DNA from: Actinacidiphila acididurans
Lineage (GTDB): Bacteria > Actinomycetota > Actinomycetes > Streptomycetales > Streptomycetaceae
DNA: 64,000 bases
Direction of reading: 5' to 3'
NCBI RefSeq assembly: GCF_016918855.1
Contig: NZ_JADKYB010000008.1
Location: 339,926 to 403,925 of the forward strand
The translations under genes and the position numbers were made by a program. Positions 55,053 through 63,260 of this stretch are shown here, piece after piece; within the stretch, counting starts at the first letter, position 1, and each line of letters begins with the position of its first letter. Under the pieces are notes generated by a model that worked only from the letters and a program-made list of their open reading frames with translations, had not been told where the DNA came from and did no database searches.

Positions 55053-55252
55053 CCGCCGTGTCCTGTCCGCTGGGGGTCGTGGTGCCGGTACGCGTACGGT
55101 GCCGCGCGTCGTCGTGGCGTGCGGGCGCCGGGCCGTACGGCCGTGGCCTGCGCGCACGCCTGCACGTACCCAGATGATCGTCCCGCCGTCCGGGTTGCCT
55201 CACGACTCCGGGGCGGCCGAAACGGGGACGGCCGGCCTTTCGTCCGCGGCGG

Positions 55253-56131
55253 TCAGCGCTTCATCAGGTCGAGGATCAGCGTGGCGATGTCCTCCGGAGC
55301 CTCCTCGGCCATGAAGTGCCCGGCCCGGGTGGTGAAGTGCTGGAGGTCGGTGACCCACGGCCGCCAGATCGCGGTGGCGTCGAACCCCAACTGCGCGCCC
55401 CAGTCCTGCTGGACGACCGTCACCGGCATCGCGAGCCGGTTGCCGGCGTCGAGGTCGGCCTGGTCGTGCTCGATGTCGACGGTCGCGGTCGCGCGGTAGT
55501 CGGCGACGATCGACGGGACGGCGTCGCTGCACGCGCGCACGTATTCGGCGCGCACGTCCGCCGGGATCGCGCCGGAACCCGTGCCCCAGACGTCGAGGAA
55601 GTGGCCGAAGAAGGCCTCGGCGCTGCCGGCGATCATCCGCTCGGGCAGACCGGGCGGCTGGGCCATCAGGAACAGGTGGAAGCCCACCGCCGCGCCCACC
55701 CCGTGGAGCACGTTCCAGGTGTCCAGCGTGGGCACGATGTCCAGGATTCCCAGCCGGCTGATCCGCTGCGGGTGGTCCAGCCCGGCCCGGAAGGCCACGT
55801 GAGCGCCGCGATCGTGCCCGACCAGCGCGAACCGGTCGAACCCGAGCGCGTCGGCCAGACCGACGACGTCCGCGGCCATCGTCCGCTTGGAGTACGTGTC
55901 CTGGGTGACCGCTTCCGGCTTGCCGCTGGCGCCGTAGCCCCGCAGATCCGGGCAGACCACGGTGTGGTGCTCGGCCAGGACGGGAGCGACGTGCCGCCAC
56001 ATCAGGTGGGTCTGCGGAAAGCCGTGCAGCAGTACGACGGCCGGTCCGTCGCCACCGACCGCCGCGTTCAGCTCGACGCCGTCGGCCACCTCGATCGCCC
56101 TGGTCTCGAAGCCCGGAATGCTCATGCCCAT
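55253..56131 (-). CDS. Alpha/beta hydrolase, haloacetate dehalogenase-like
   Basis: A 292-residue alpha/beta hydrolase. 'VVLLHGFPQTHLMWRHVAPVLAE' gives the oxyanion HG motif, 'PDLRGYGASGKP' follows, and the nucleophile is Asp in 'LVGHDRGAHVAFRAGLDHP'. 'LGILDIVPTL' and the late His in 'RAGHFMAEEAPEDIA' complete it. The Asp nucleophile and GHDRGA-AFR-LDHP pattern are those of fluoroacetate/haloacetate dehalogenases and epoxide hydrolases. It may cleave a C-halogen or epoxide bond. I use the ATG at 56131 (GAGGCGGG upstream); ATG 56125 is an alternative. Divergent from the SARP-like regulator. Confidence 0.83.
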   Translation of the reverse strand: MGMSIPGFETRAIEVADGVELNAAVGGDGPAVVLLHGFPQTHLMWRHVAPVLAEHHTVVCPDLRGYGASGKPEAVTQDTYSKRTMAADVVGLADALGFDRFALVGHDRGAHVAFRAGLDHPQRISRLGILDIVPTLDTWNVLHGVGAAVGFHLFLMAQPPGLPERMIAGSAEAFFGHFLDVWGTGSGAIPADVRAEYVRACSDAVPSIVADYRATATVDIEHDQADLDAGNRLAMPVTVVQQDWGAQLGFDATAIWRPWVTDLQHFTTRAGHFMAEEAPEDIATLILDLMKR

Positions 56132-56211
56132 CGTTGCCCGCCTCTTCTCTCGAACCTTTGCGCCCGTGTCGCTCGTGCGTGGATGCCCGAACGACAGCAG
56201 CATCGGAGAGC

Positions 56212-56231
56212 CGGATCAGCAGCGGATCAGC
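56212..56231 (+). promoter_or_regulatory. Direct repeat CGGATCAGC with 11-nt period (SARP-type site)
   Basis: CGGATCAGC occurs at 56212-56220 and 56223-56231. A repeat spaced one helical turn (11 nt) is the classic binding pattern of SARP/AfsR-type activators, and the next gene encodes one. It may be an autoregulatory site or control the divergent hydrolase. Confidence 0.45.
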
Positions 56232-56282
56232 GCCGGCGGCGGCAGCCCGGAGCCCGGCGACGGCGAGAACGAGAATGAGGGC

Positions 56283-58229
56283 ATGGAGATCCTCGTCAAG
56301 GTGCTCGGACCCGTCGAAGTCACGGATGCCCGGGGCTGCCCCGTGGCGGTCGGCAGCCCGCGCCGTCGCGAGGTCCTGGGCCGGCTGGTCGCGGCCGGTG
56401 GCCGGGCCGTCCCGCTGCCGGCGCTCGTCGATGATCTCTGGGCGGACCCTCCGCCCACGGCGGCCGGGACGGTCCGCACCTTCGTCGCCGAACTGCGCCG
56501 CGCCCTCGAACCGGACCGTCCCCCGCGCACCCGCTCGCACGTCATCGAGACCGTCGGCACCGGATACGCCCTGCGCGTTCCCCGGGACCACGTCGACGCC
56601 CACCGTTTCGAGGACACCCTCGCTGCCGCGCGCGACGCACCCGGCGACCGGGCCGCCGGTGCGCTGAGCGAAGCGCTCTCGTGGTGGCGGGGCGAGCCGT
56701 ACGGGGACCTCGACGCCTCGCCCTGGCTGGAACCGGAACGCGCCCGCCTGGCGGAACTCCACCGCCAGGCCGTCGAACTGCGCGCCCGGGCCGTCCTCGA
56801 CCTCGGACGCGGCGCGCCCCTCGTACCGGAACTGGAGGTGTTCGCCGCCGCACACCCGTGGCGGGAGCACGCCTGGGCCCTGCTGTCCCACGCCCTCTAC
56901 CAAGCCGGCCGCCAGGTCGACGCGCTGGCCGCGCTGCGGGACGCGCGGGCCGGGCTGCTGGACCGGTTCGGCCTGGAATCGGCGGACGCCCTCGACCATC
57001 TCGAACGCGACATCCTCCGGCACGCCGCGCACCTCACGCCCGCGCCCCGCGACGAGGACCGGCTGCGCCTGCTCACCCGCACCCAGGCGACCGGCACCTA
57101 CACCCGGCTGCGCTCGATGAGCACCGTGGCCAGGGCCGCCGCGGTCACCGGCGGCACCAACCTCGTACTCGCCCAGGAACAACGCGCCGCGGCAGCCGCG
57201 GAAGCGGAACGTACGGGAGACCCCGGCCTCACCGCCCGCGTGATCGCCGCCTACGACGTCCCCACCATCTGGACGCGCGCCGACGACCCCGAACGGTCCG
57301 AGGCGCTGGTCGCCACCACCCGGCGCACCCTGCACCGGCTCGGACCAGGGGCCTCACCCGCGCTTCGGGCCCGCCTGCTGGCCACCGTCGCACTCGAGCA
57401 CCGCGGCACCCGCGACCCCTGGGCCGCCGAGGCCGCGGACGAAGCCGAACACCTCGCCCGGGACCTGCACGACCCCAATGTGCTGGTCCTCGCGCTCAAC
57501 GCGCGCTTCGTGCAGTCCTTCCAGCACCCCGGGCGCACCGGCGAACGCGACACCATCGCCGCCGAGCTCATCGATCTCTCCGCGCGGCACGACCTCCCGA
57601 TGTTCGAGATCCTCGGCCACCTGATCAGGATCCAGGTCTGCGCGGCCCGCGGCGACACCCGGACCGCGCAACACCACGTCGCGGCGGCCGAGCGGCTCGC
57701 CACCGTCCACGAGTCCCCGCTCGTCCACGTGCTCACCGCCGCCTTTCGCACCATGTGCCTGGCGCAACGGTCGAACGACCCCGCCGAGGTCGCACTGGCC
57801 TATCGCACCCTGGCCACCGACCTCGCCGGCGCCGGCATGCCCGGAGTGGAAACCGGCATGCTCGCGCTCGCGCTCCTCTCCGTCCGGATACGCCACGGAC
57901 GTCCCGCGCCAACGGACCCCGATCTGGACTGGGGCCCCTACCGCCCCTGGACCCAGCCCCTCCGCCACCTCGCCCGCGGCAACCTCGCGGCGGCCCGCCA
58001 AGCCGCCGCCACGCTGCCCCAGCCCCCTGCCGATCACCTCTACGACGCGCTCTGGGCCGTCAACGCCCATACGGCGATTGCTCTCCGCGACGCATCACTG
58101 GCCGCCCAGGCACACGATGCCCTCGCACCCCTGCGCGGCGAGATCGCCGGCGGCACAACCGCCATGATCGCCTTCGGCCCGGTCGACGACATCCTGGCCG
58201 CCCTCGATCGCCACCTCGGCTCGCGATAG
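56283..58229 (+). CDS. SARP/AfsR-like regulator (OmpR-type HTH + BTAD)
   Basis: A 648-residue regulator. The winged HTH (~1-100) reads 'LVKVLGPVEVTDARGCPVAVGSPRRREVLGRLVAAGGRAVPLPALVDDLW...AGTVRTFVAELRRALEP...VIETVGTGYALRVP'. The bacterial transcriptional activation domain is at ~105-245 ('DAHRFEDTLAAARDAPGDRAAGALSEALSWWRGEPYGDLDASPWLEPERARLAELHRQAVELRARAVLDLG...LYQAGRQVDALAALRDARAGLLDRFGL'). A helical TPR-like C-terminal part follows. The NB-ARC ATPase of AfsR itself is absent: no Walker A is seen. SARPs usually activate secondary-metabolite genes, but none are adjacent. Confidence 0.87.
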   Translation: MEILVKVLGPVEVTDARGCPVAVGSPRRREVLGRLVAAGGRAVPLPALVDDLWADPPPTAAGTVRTFVAELRRALEPDRPPRTRSHVIETVGTGYALRVPRDHVDAHRFEDTLAAARDAPGDRAAGALSEALSWWRGEPYGDLDASPWLEPERARLAELHRQAVELRARAVLDLGRGAPLVPELEVFAAAHPWREHAWALLSHALYQAGRQVDALAALRDARAGLLDRFGLESADALDHLERDILRHAAHLTPAPRDEDRLRLLTRTQATGTYTRLRSMSTVARAAAVTGGTNLVLAQEQRAAAAAEAERTGDPGLTARVIAAYDVPTIWTRADDPERSEALVATTRRTLHRLGPGASPALRARLLATVALEHRGTRDPWAAEAADEAEHLARDLHDPNVLVLALNARFVQSFQHPGRTGERDTIAAELIDLSARHDLPMFEILGHLIRIQVCAARGDTRTAQHHVAAAERLATVHESPLVHVLTAAFRTMCLAQRSNDPAEVALAYRTLATDLAGAGMPGVETGMLALALLSVRIRHGRPAPTDPDLDWGPYRPWTQPLRHLARGNLAAARQAAATLPQPPADHLYDALWAVNAHTAIALRDASLAAQAHDALAPLRGEIAGGTTAMIAFGPVDDILAALDRHLGSR

Positions 58230-58241
58230 CTCCGTACGACG

Positions 58242-58934
58242 TCAGTGGCAGTGCCACTGCGCCGCGAGTGCGGCCGGGGCGACGGCGGAGCAGTTGTTGC
58301 TGGCCGGGAAGGAGTCGGAGGTGACGAACTGCCAGCCGATGCCGGGCCCGTAGCGGAAGAACTGCAGCACCGAGCCCTCGTCCTGGAGAGCGACCAGGTC
58401 GGCGCCGGTGGCACCGGCAGCGCCCTGGAAGCGGGTCGCCGCGTACTGGTCGCTGCCGCATCCGCCGTAGTAGAAGCTGCCCGGCTTCGGCTGTACGTGG
58501 CTGACGTGCTCGGCGGTCTCCCAGGTCCGGGTCACCGCCGCCTTCACCTGGGCGGAGACGGCGAGGTTCCGGCACTCATTGCCGCCGGAGCCGGAGCCGC
58601 CAATGGACGACGCGGGGGTCACGTGCGTCGGGGAGGCCGGGTGCGCCGGGGAGGTGGCGCCCGGGTCAACGGTGCCGCTCGCCGTGGGAGGTGCCGGCGG
58701 CGTCGTTTCGCCTCCGGTGGCCCCGGTGGACGGCGTGGCGGACGCCGTCACGGATGGCGTGACTGTGGACGCAGCCGGGGTGGACGCGGCCGGGGTGGGC
58801 GTGGCCGAGGCACCGGCCGCGGTGGTCGGTTCCTTGACGCAGCCGGCCAGCACTGTGCAGCCCGCCACGGCGAGGGCGGCAAGCGCCGACGCCCTCCTGG
58901 CTCTGTTCCCCATCCCCCACTTGCCCCGATTCAT
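58242..58934 (-). CDS. Putative secreted lipoprotein
   Basis: A 230-residue protein with a lipoprotein signal ('ASALAALAVAGCTVLAGC', lipobox LAGC). A long Thr/Ala/Ser/Pro linker (~36-115) follows, then a C-terminal globular domain with two likely disulfides ('NECRNLAVSAQVKAAVTRTWETAEHVSHVQPKPGSFYYGGCGSDQYAATRFQ', 'NNCSAVAPAALAAQWHCH'). The domain resembles other small secreted streptomycete proteins, but I cannot name a family. The start is uncertain (ATG 58934, or 58913 closer to the signal). It ends 12 nt from the SARP gene, tail-to-tail. Confidence 0.65.
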   Translation of the reverse strand: MNRGKWGMGNRARRASALAALAVAGCTVLAGCVKEPTTAAGASATPTPAASTPAASTVTPSVTASATPSTGATGGETTPPAPPTASGTVDPGATSPAHPASPTHVTPASSIGGSGSGGNECRNLAVSAQVKAAVTRTWETAEHVSHVQPKPGSFYYGGCGSDQYAATRFQGAAGATGADLVALQDEGSVLQFFRYGPGIGWQFVTSDSFPASNNCSAVAPAALAAQWHCH

Positions 58935-59128
58935 GGAAAGTTCGCCATCCCGGTCGCGGCATCCTCGCACGGCCGCCGGCCCGCCTCAACGGATCTTCGT
59001 TCCGGATCGGCATCAATGCGCCGCACCGCCTCCGCCACCCCCTCGCGCCTCCGCGGACAGCCCCCCTCGTGAACGGCCCTGACCTGCCGCGATACCGTGC
59101 GTCGGCAATTGCGACGAGGAACGAGGTC

Positions 59129-59830
59129 ATGACGGTGTCCGAGCGGAGCGACGACGCGGTGGCGACAGCCGTACGCCGGGCGCGCACCGCTCGTACGGCC
59201 CGGCGGGTCCTGGCCGTTCCGTTCTGGTCGCTGCTGGCGCTCTGCGTCGTCGCCTGGCCGCTGGCGGACGTCGCGTCGCCCGGCGGGGCGTGGAACGCCG
59301 TACGGGTCCTGGCGACCATCCTGCTGGTCCCGGTCGCCGTGGCGCGCGCTGTCCCCACCACCCGCTTCCTGCGTCTGCGGGACCGGGACGGCGCGGCCCG
59401 CCGGGGTGCCGGCTGCGTCGTCGCGGTCGGCCTCTTCCTCGGCACCTTTGTGCTCACCGGCGCAGCGCTCGTGCTCGGGCCCGAGTTGACCCCGACGGTG
59501 GCGGTCACCGCAACCGTCGCCGAATGCCACAACGGGCTCGGACGCGGCAGCACCCGCGAGTGCACCGGCAACTGGATCGCCGACGGCACCACGGTCTCCG
59601 GTCGCACCCTGCCCGTCGCGGGCACACCCGGCGGCACGGTCCGCATCATGGTCCGCCGCGACGACGCCTACTCCGCCTTCGCCCCGCTGACCGGCAACCG
59701 CCGGGCACTGGGCGCAGGTCTCGGTGCGGCCGGCGTCGTGCTCCTAGGGACGGCCCTGTACGCACTCGCAACGCGCACCCGCCAGGTCCGCCGGCAGATC
59801 GACGACGCACTCGCAGCGGTCACTCCGTAA
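59129..59830 (+). CDS. Four-helix membrane protein of unknown function
   Basis: A 233-residue protein with predicted membrane segments 'VLAVPFWSLLALCVVAWPLA', 'VRVLATILLVPVAVARAV', 'GCVVAVGLFLGTFVLTGAALVLG' and 'LGAGLGAAGVVLLGTALYALA'. An exterior loop of ~75 residues between TM3 and TM4 contains two Cys ('VAECHNGLGRGSTRECTGNW'). No family recognised. ATG preceded by CGAGG. The 194 nt before it contain the divergent start region of the lipoprotein gene. Confidence 0.6.
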   Translation: MTVSERSDDAVATAVRRARTARTARRVLAVPFWSLLALCVVAWPLADVASPGGAWNAVRVLATILLVPVAVARAVPTTRFLRLRDRDGAARRGAGCVVAVGLFLGTFVLTGAALVLGPELTPTVAVTATVAECHNGLGRGSTRECTGNWIADGTTVSGRTLPVAGTPGGTVRIMVRRDDAYSAFAPLTGNRRALGAGLGAAGVVLLGTALYALATRTRQVRRQIDDALAAVTP

Positions 59831-59837
59831 GCCGGAA

Positions 59838-60009
59838 GGCGTGCGGGCCCGAGGTCGCGGCCGTCCGCATCCGGACGGCGAGAAGCACCGTGGTGACCGC
59901 TCGACGGCCGGGAGGGGCCCGAGGGCGTGCGGGCCCGAGGTCGCAGTCGTCGACATCCCGACGGCCGGAACCGGAACCGTCACCGCCTGACGGCCGGGAG
60001 GGGTCGGAG
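59838..60009 (+). repeat. Two tandem imperfect 86-nt repeats
   Basis: Both units start GGCGTGCGGGCCCGAGGTCG (59838 and 59924) and end with GACGGCCGGGAGGGG. The middles diverge (GTCCGCATCCGGAC versus GTCGACATCCCGAC, each an imperfect hairpin). The repeat runs directly into the large hairpin at 60009. Together they fill the 302-nt gap 59831-60132, which has no gene. Confidence 0.6.
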
Positions 60010-60085
60010 GGGTGGGGGTCCGAAATGCTGACTTATATTTGTGGGCCGCCAGGCCCGTAAATATGAGATTTCGGACCCCCACCCC
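60009..60085. promoter_or_regulatory. 77-nt near-perfect hairpin with AT-rich inner stem
   Basis: The outer arms GGGGTGGGGGTCCGAAAT and ATTTCGGACCCCCACCCC are perfectly complementary over 18 bp. Inside, CTTATATTT pairs with AAATATGAG (one mismatch) and GGGCC with GGCCC around a 4-nt loop. It lies 47 nt upstream of the HTH-TOBE gene. It could be a bidirectional terminator, an RNA leader switch or a protein site; the AT-rich inner stem is unusual for a terminator in this genome. Confidence 0.7.
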
Positions 60086-60132
60086 GGAGGCCCCGACCCC
60101 CACCCGGCGAACCCGGGCCCTATGGTGGCGCC

Positions 60133-60528
60133 ATGCAGTCGTACACCATCGGTCAGGCCGCCCGTCTGCTCGGCGTCAGCCCCGACACGGCCCGACGCTG
60201 GGCCGACGCCGGACGCGTGGCCACGCACCGGGACGACGCCGGGCGGCGGCTCATCGACGGGCGCGATCTCGCCGCCTTCTCCGTGGAGCTCGCGCAGCAG
60301 GGCGAGAGCGAGCCGGACACCTCGCGGACCACGGTCCGCAACGCCTTCCCGGGGATCGTGACCGCGATCAAGCTGGGCGACGTCGCCGCCCAGGTCGAGA
60401 TCCAGGCCGGCCCGCACCGCCTGGTCTCCCTGGTGACCCGCGAGGCCGTCGAGGAACTGGGCCTGGAGGTCGGCGCGGAGGCGGTGGCCCGCGTCAAGTC
60501 GACCAACGTGCACATCGACCGCGCCTGA
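60133..60528 (+). CDS. HTH-TOBE molybdate/molybdopterin-binding-type protein
   Basis: A 131-residue protein. An excisionase/MerR-like HTH is at ~1-50 ('SYTIGQAARLLGVSPDTARRWADAGRVATHRDDAGRRLIDGRDLAAF'). A Mop/TOBE domain is at ~63-130 ('RNAFPGIVTAIKLGDVAAQVEIQAGPHRLVSLVTREAVEELGLEVGAEAVARVKSTNVHI'). TOBE/Mop domains bind molybdate or tungstate, so this is likely a molybdenum-responsive regulator or storage protein. A sulfite-oxidase-like molybdoenzyme is encoded 3 kb away. No ribosome site is obvious; the hairpin at 60009 may lie in its leader. Confidence 0.85.
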   Translation: MQSYTIGQAARLLGVSPDTARRWADAGRVATHRDDAGRRLIDGRDLAAFSVELAQQGESEPDTSRTTVRNAFPGIVTAIKLGDVAAQVEIQAGPHRLVSLVTREAVEELGLEVGAEAVARVKSTNVHIDRA

Positions 60529-60740
60529 ACCCCCTCCGCGCCTGATCCCGCCCCACGTACCGGAAACCCGTCGCCTTTGCGCCGGGCAAAACCCCGTACA
60601 TCACACCGCCGCACGACACCTTGCCGCCGGGCCCCCGCGCGCCCGGCGACACCGTTTTCCGCGCCCATTGCGCCCGGCCCACCCCACAGCTGTTCACGGA
60701 CGTGTTTAATGTTCACGTACGCGGCCCGAAGGAGATGCTC

Positions 60741-61973
60741 ATGGCGCTCACGCCCGCCCCGTCCACCACCTCGCCCTCATCCACCTCTTCCCCCTCCACC
60801 GCCGCACCCGATCCCGCCCCGGCGCCCGGCCCGCAGGGGGCCGCCTCCCTCCCCGGCGACCGGATCGCCTCCGTCCGGCTGTCATCGGTGTACCTGCCGC
60901 TCGCCACCCCGGTCAGCGACGCCAAGGTGCTGACCGGCGTGCAGGCCCCGATGACCGAGATAGCCCTGCTCTTCGCCGAGATCACCACCAAGGACGGCCA
61001 CGACGGCATCGGCTTCAGTTACACAAAGCGGGCAGGCGGCCCCGGCCAGTACGCGCACGCCCGCGAGATCGCCCCCGCGCTGCTCGGCGAGGACCCCAGC
61101 GACATCGGCCGGCTGTGGACCAAGCTGGTGTGGGCCGGCGCCTCGGTGGGCCGCAGTGGCCTGGCCACCCAGGCGATCGCCGCCCTCGACATCGCCCTGT
61201 GGGACCTCAAGGCCCGCCGCGCCGGGCTGCCGCTCGCCAAGCTCCTGGGCGCCCACCGCGACTCGGTGCGCTGCTACAACACCTCCGGCGGCTTCCTGCA
61301 CGTGCCCATCGAGCAGGTACTGGACAACGCCACCGCCGCCCTGGAACGCGGCATCGGCGGAATCAAGATCAAGGTCGGCCAGCCCGACACCGCGGCGGAC
61401 CTGCGCCGGCTGACCGCCGTACGCGAGCACTTGGGCGACGCCGTACCCCTCATGGTGGACGCCAACCAGCAGTGGGACCGGCCCACCGCCCGGCGCATGG
61501 GCCGCGCCATGGAGCGCTTCGGCCTGACCTGGATCGAGGAGCCGCTCGACGCCTATGACGCCGAGGGCCACGCGGCGCTGACCGCCACCTTGGACACGCC
61601 CATCGCCACCGGCGAGATGCTGGCCGGCGTCGGCGAGCACATGGCCCTGATCGACGCCCGCGCCTGCGACATCATCCAGCCCGACGCGCCGCGCATCGGC
61701 GGCATCACCCAGTTCCTCAAGCTCGCCGCCCTCGCCGACCACCACGGCCTGCACCTGGCGCCGCACTTCGCCATGGAGATCCACCTCCACCTGGCCGCGG
61801 CCTACCCGCTCGAACCCTGGGTGGAGCACTTCGAATGGCTGGAGCCGCTCTTCGAGGACCACCTGGAGATCCGCGACGGCCGTATGTACCTGTCCGCGCG
61901 CCCCGGCCTCGGCATCACCCTCTCCGACCGGGCCCGTGCCTGGACCCGCGAGAGCGAGGAATTCCGCCGCTGA
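60741..61973 (+). CDS. Galactarate/L-talarate dehydratase
   Basis: A 410-residue enolase-superfamily enzyme with strong resemblance to Salmonella L-talarate/galactarate dehydratase: 'VQAPMTEIALLFAEITTKDGHDGIGFSYTKRAGGPGQYAHAREIAPALLGEDPSDI', 'LLGAHRDSVRCYNTSGGFLH', K-x-K 'GGIKIKVGQP', metal ligands 'LMVDANQQWD', 'WIEEPLDAYD', 'TGEM', and late His 'LAPHFAMEIHLHLAAAYPLEPW'. It dehydrates galactarate or L-talarate to 5-keto-4-deoxy-glucarate. An N-terminal Ser/Thr/Pro-rich stretch of ~35 residues is extra. The ATG at 60741 has GAAGGAG 6 nt upstream. No transporter gene is adjacent. Confidence 0.9.
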   Translation: MALTPAPSTTSPSSTSSPSTAAPDPAPAPGPQGAASLPGDRIASVRLSSVYLPLATPVSDAKVLTGVQAPMTEIALLFAEITTKDGHDGIGFSYTKRAGGPGQYAHAREIAPALLGEDPSDIGRLWTKLVWAGASVGRSGLATQAIAALDIALWDLKARRAGLPLAKLLGAHRDSVRCYNTSGGFLHVPIEQVLDNATAALERGIGGIKIKVGQPDTAADLRRLTAVREHLGDAVPLMVDANQQWDRPTARRMGRAMERFGLTWIEEPLDAYDAEGHAALTATLDTPIATGEMLAGVGEHMALIDARACDIIQPDAPRIGGITQFLKLAALADHHGLHLAPHFAMEIHLHLAAAYPLEPWVEHFEWLEPLFEDHLEIRDGRMYLSARPGLGITLSDRARAWTRESEEFRR

Positions 61974-62038
61974 GCCGAACGCCGCCGCTGGGCCCGGGGG
62001 CCGCCCCATGGCTGGGCTCAGCGGCCCTGAAGGCGGCC

Positions 62039-62449
62039 TCAGCCCCCGTTCATCGGAAAAGCCACGCTCACCGTGCCGCGCAGGTCCAGCCACACCGTGT
62101 CGGGGGAGCGCACCAGCCGCAGGATCACCTGCTCGCAGTCCGGGCAGCGGCCCACGAAGCCGGGGGCGTGCGCGTAGACGTGCAGCCGGGCCAGCGGCCA
62201 GGCGCTGCCGCAGCCGGTGCAGCGGCCGGCGGCCGTCGTGGTGTCCACCGCGAAGATCTCCCCGAGCGCGCCGGCCAGCGCGTTGCCGTCCTCGTACTGT
62301 CCCGCGTACGGCCCGGCGTACGGGTCCGCCGGGCGATCGGCGTCCACCGGGGCCGTGGGGGCCACTGGCGCTACCGGAGCCGCCGGGTCCGCCGGATAGG
62401 CGCGGTTCGCCGTCCGTACGGCGTGCGCCGGGACGATGGGCTCGCTCAT
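62039..62449 (-). CDS. DUF6510 zinc-ribbon protein
   Basis: A 136-residue protein: a Pro/Ala-rich N-terminus (~1-45), then 'DGNALAGALGEIFAVDTTTAAGRCTGCGSAWPLARLHVYAHAPGFVGRCPDCEQVILRLVRSPDTVWLDLRGTVSVAF', matching the DUF6510 family with two CxxC knuckles. Family members often accompany ferredoxin-reductase and molybdopterin oxidoreductase genes, as here. Function unknown; possibly a metal or electron-transfer helper. It starts 40 nt after the reductase stop. Confidence 0.8.
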   Translation of the reverse strand: MSEPIVPAHAVRTANRAYPADPAAPVAPVAPTAPVDADRPADPYAGPYAGQYEDGNALAGALGEIFAVDTTTAAGRCTGCGSAWPLARLHVYAHAPGFVGRCPDCEQVILRLVRSPDTVWLDLRGTVSVAFPMNGG

Positions 62450-62489
62450 GTCACCCTCCTCAGCTGTCCCCCCGTCTCAGGCCCCCTCC

Positions 62490-63260
62490 TCAGCCCCCAC
62501 TGGGGCCGAAGCGTTCGGTACGGATCCGGTCGGGCGAGTGGCCGACCGCGACCAGCAGGTCGGCGGCGGTCTCCACGAAGCCGGTGGGCCCGCACACGTA
62601 CACCGCGGGCTCGAAGTCCGGCGGCCATCCGTCGCGCACCAGGTCGGCCACGGTGATCCGCCCCGCCGGCCGCCGCGCGTCCGGCGGGGCCGCGCGCGTG
62701 TAGGCGTAGGAGATGTCCAGCCCGGGGTCGCCGCGGCTCAACTCGGCCGCGTACAGCCGGTCCTCCGGCGTGCGCACCGAGTACACCAGCCGGAAGGGCG
62801 TACGGCTGCCGACCGCCCGCCGGGCGCGGATCATCGCCATCAGCGGCACCAGCCCCGAGCCGCCCGCGACCAGCAGCACCGGCTCCTTCTGCTCCGGCCG
62901 CCACACGAACCAGCCACCGACCGGCCCGCGCAGCTCCACCAGGTCGTCGACCATCATGTCGTCCACCAGGTACGGCGACACCTCGCCGTCGTCCACCCGC
63001 TGCACGGTCAGTTCCACCCGCTGCCCGTCCGGCGCCGCGGCCAGCGAATAGCTGCGCTGCGTGCTGTAGCCGTCCTCCGCGGTCAGCCGTACGTCCACGT
63101 GCTGGCCGGCCAGGTGGCCGCGCCAGCCGGGCACGTCGAACACCAGGGTGCTCGCCCCCGCCGACTCCTCGTACCGCTCGGTCAGCCGGGCCGCCTGCCA
63201 GCGCAGCCGGTCGCCCAGCCGTCCCGGGCTCAGTCGCCCTGGTATCTCTGCTCGCGCCAT
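62490..63260 (-). CDS. Ferredoxin/flavodoxin reductase-like FAD-NAD(P) oxidoreductase
   Basis: A 256-residue ferredoxin-NADP-reductase family protein. FAD part: 'GQHVDVRLTAEDGYSTQRSYSLAAAPDG' with the RxYS motif. NAD(P) part: 'VLLVAGGSGLVPLMAMIRAR' and C-terminal 'YVCGPTGFVETAADLLVAVG'. No 2Fe-2S domain is present. It would pass electrons from NAD(P)H to the sulfite-oxidase-like protein encoded upstream, the usual pairing. The start lies inside the upstream gene, giving a 31-nt overlap. Confidence 0.9.
   Translation of the reverse strand: MARAEIPGRLSPGRLGDRLRWQAARLTERYEESAGASTLVFDVPGWRGHLAGQHVDVRLTAEDGYSTQRSYSLAAAPDGQRVELTVQRVDDGEVSPYLVDDMMVDDLVELRGPVGGWFVWRPEQKEPVLLVAGGSGLVPLMAMIRARRAVGSRTPFRLVYSVRTPEDRLYAAELSRGDPGLDISYAYTRAAPPDARRPAGRITVADLVRDGWPPDFEPAVYVCGPTGFVETAADLLVAVGHSPDRIRTERFGPSGG

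Noticed and set aside
50758..55203. Single 1481-codon frame joining phosphoketolase with upstream sequence
   Set aside because: The conserved phosphoketolase begins at the ATG at 53142 with a good ribosome site; the upstream part is out of frame with the formamidase-like gene and is not a fusion.
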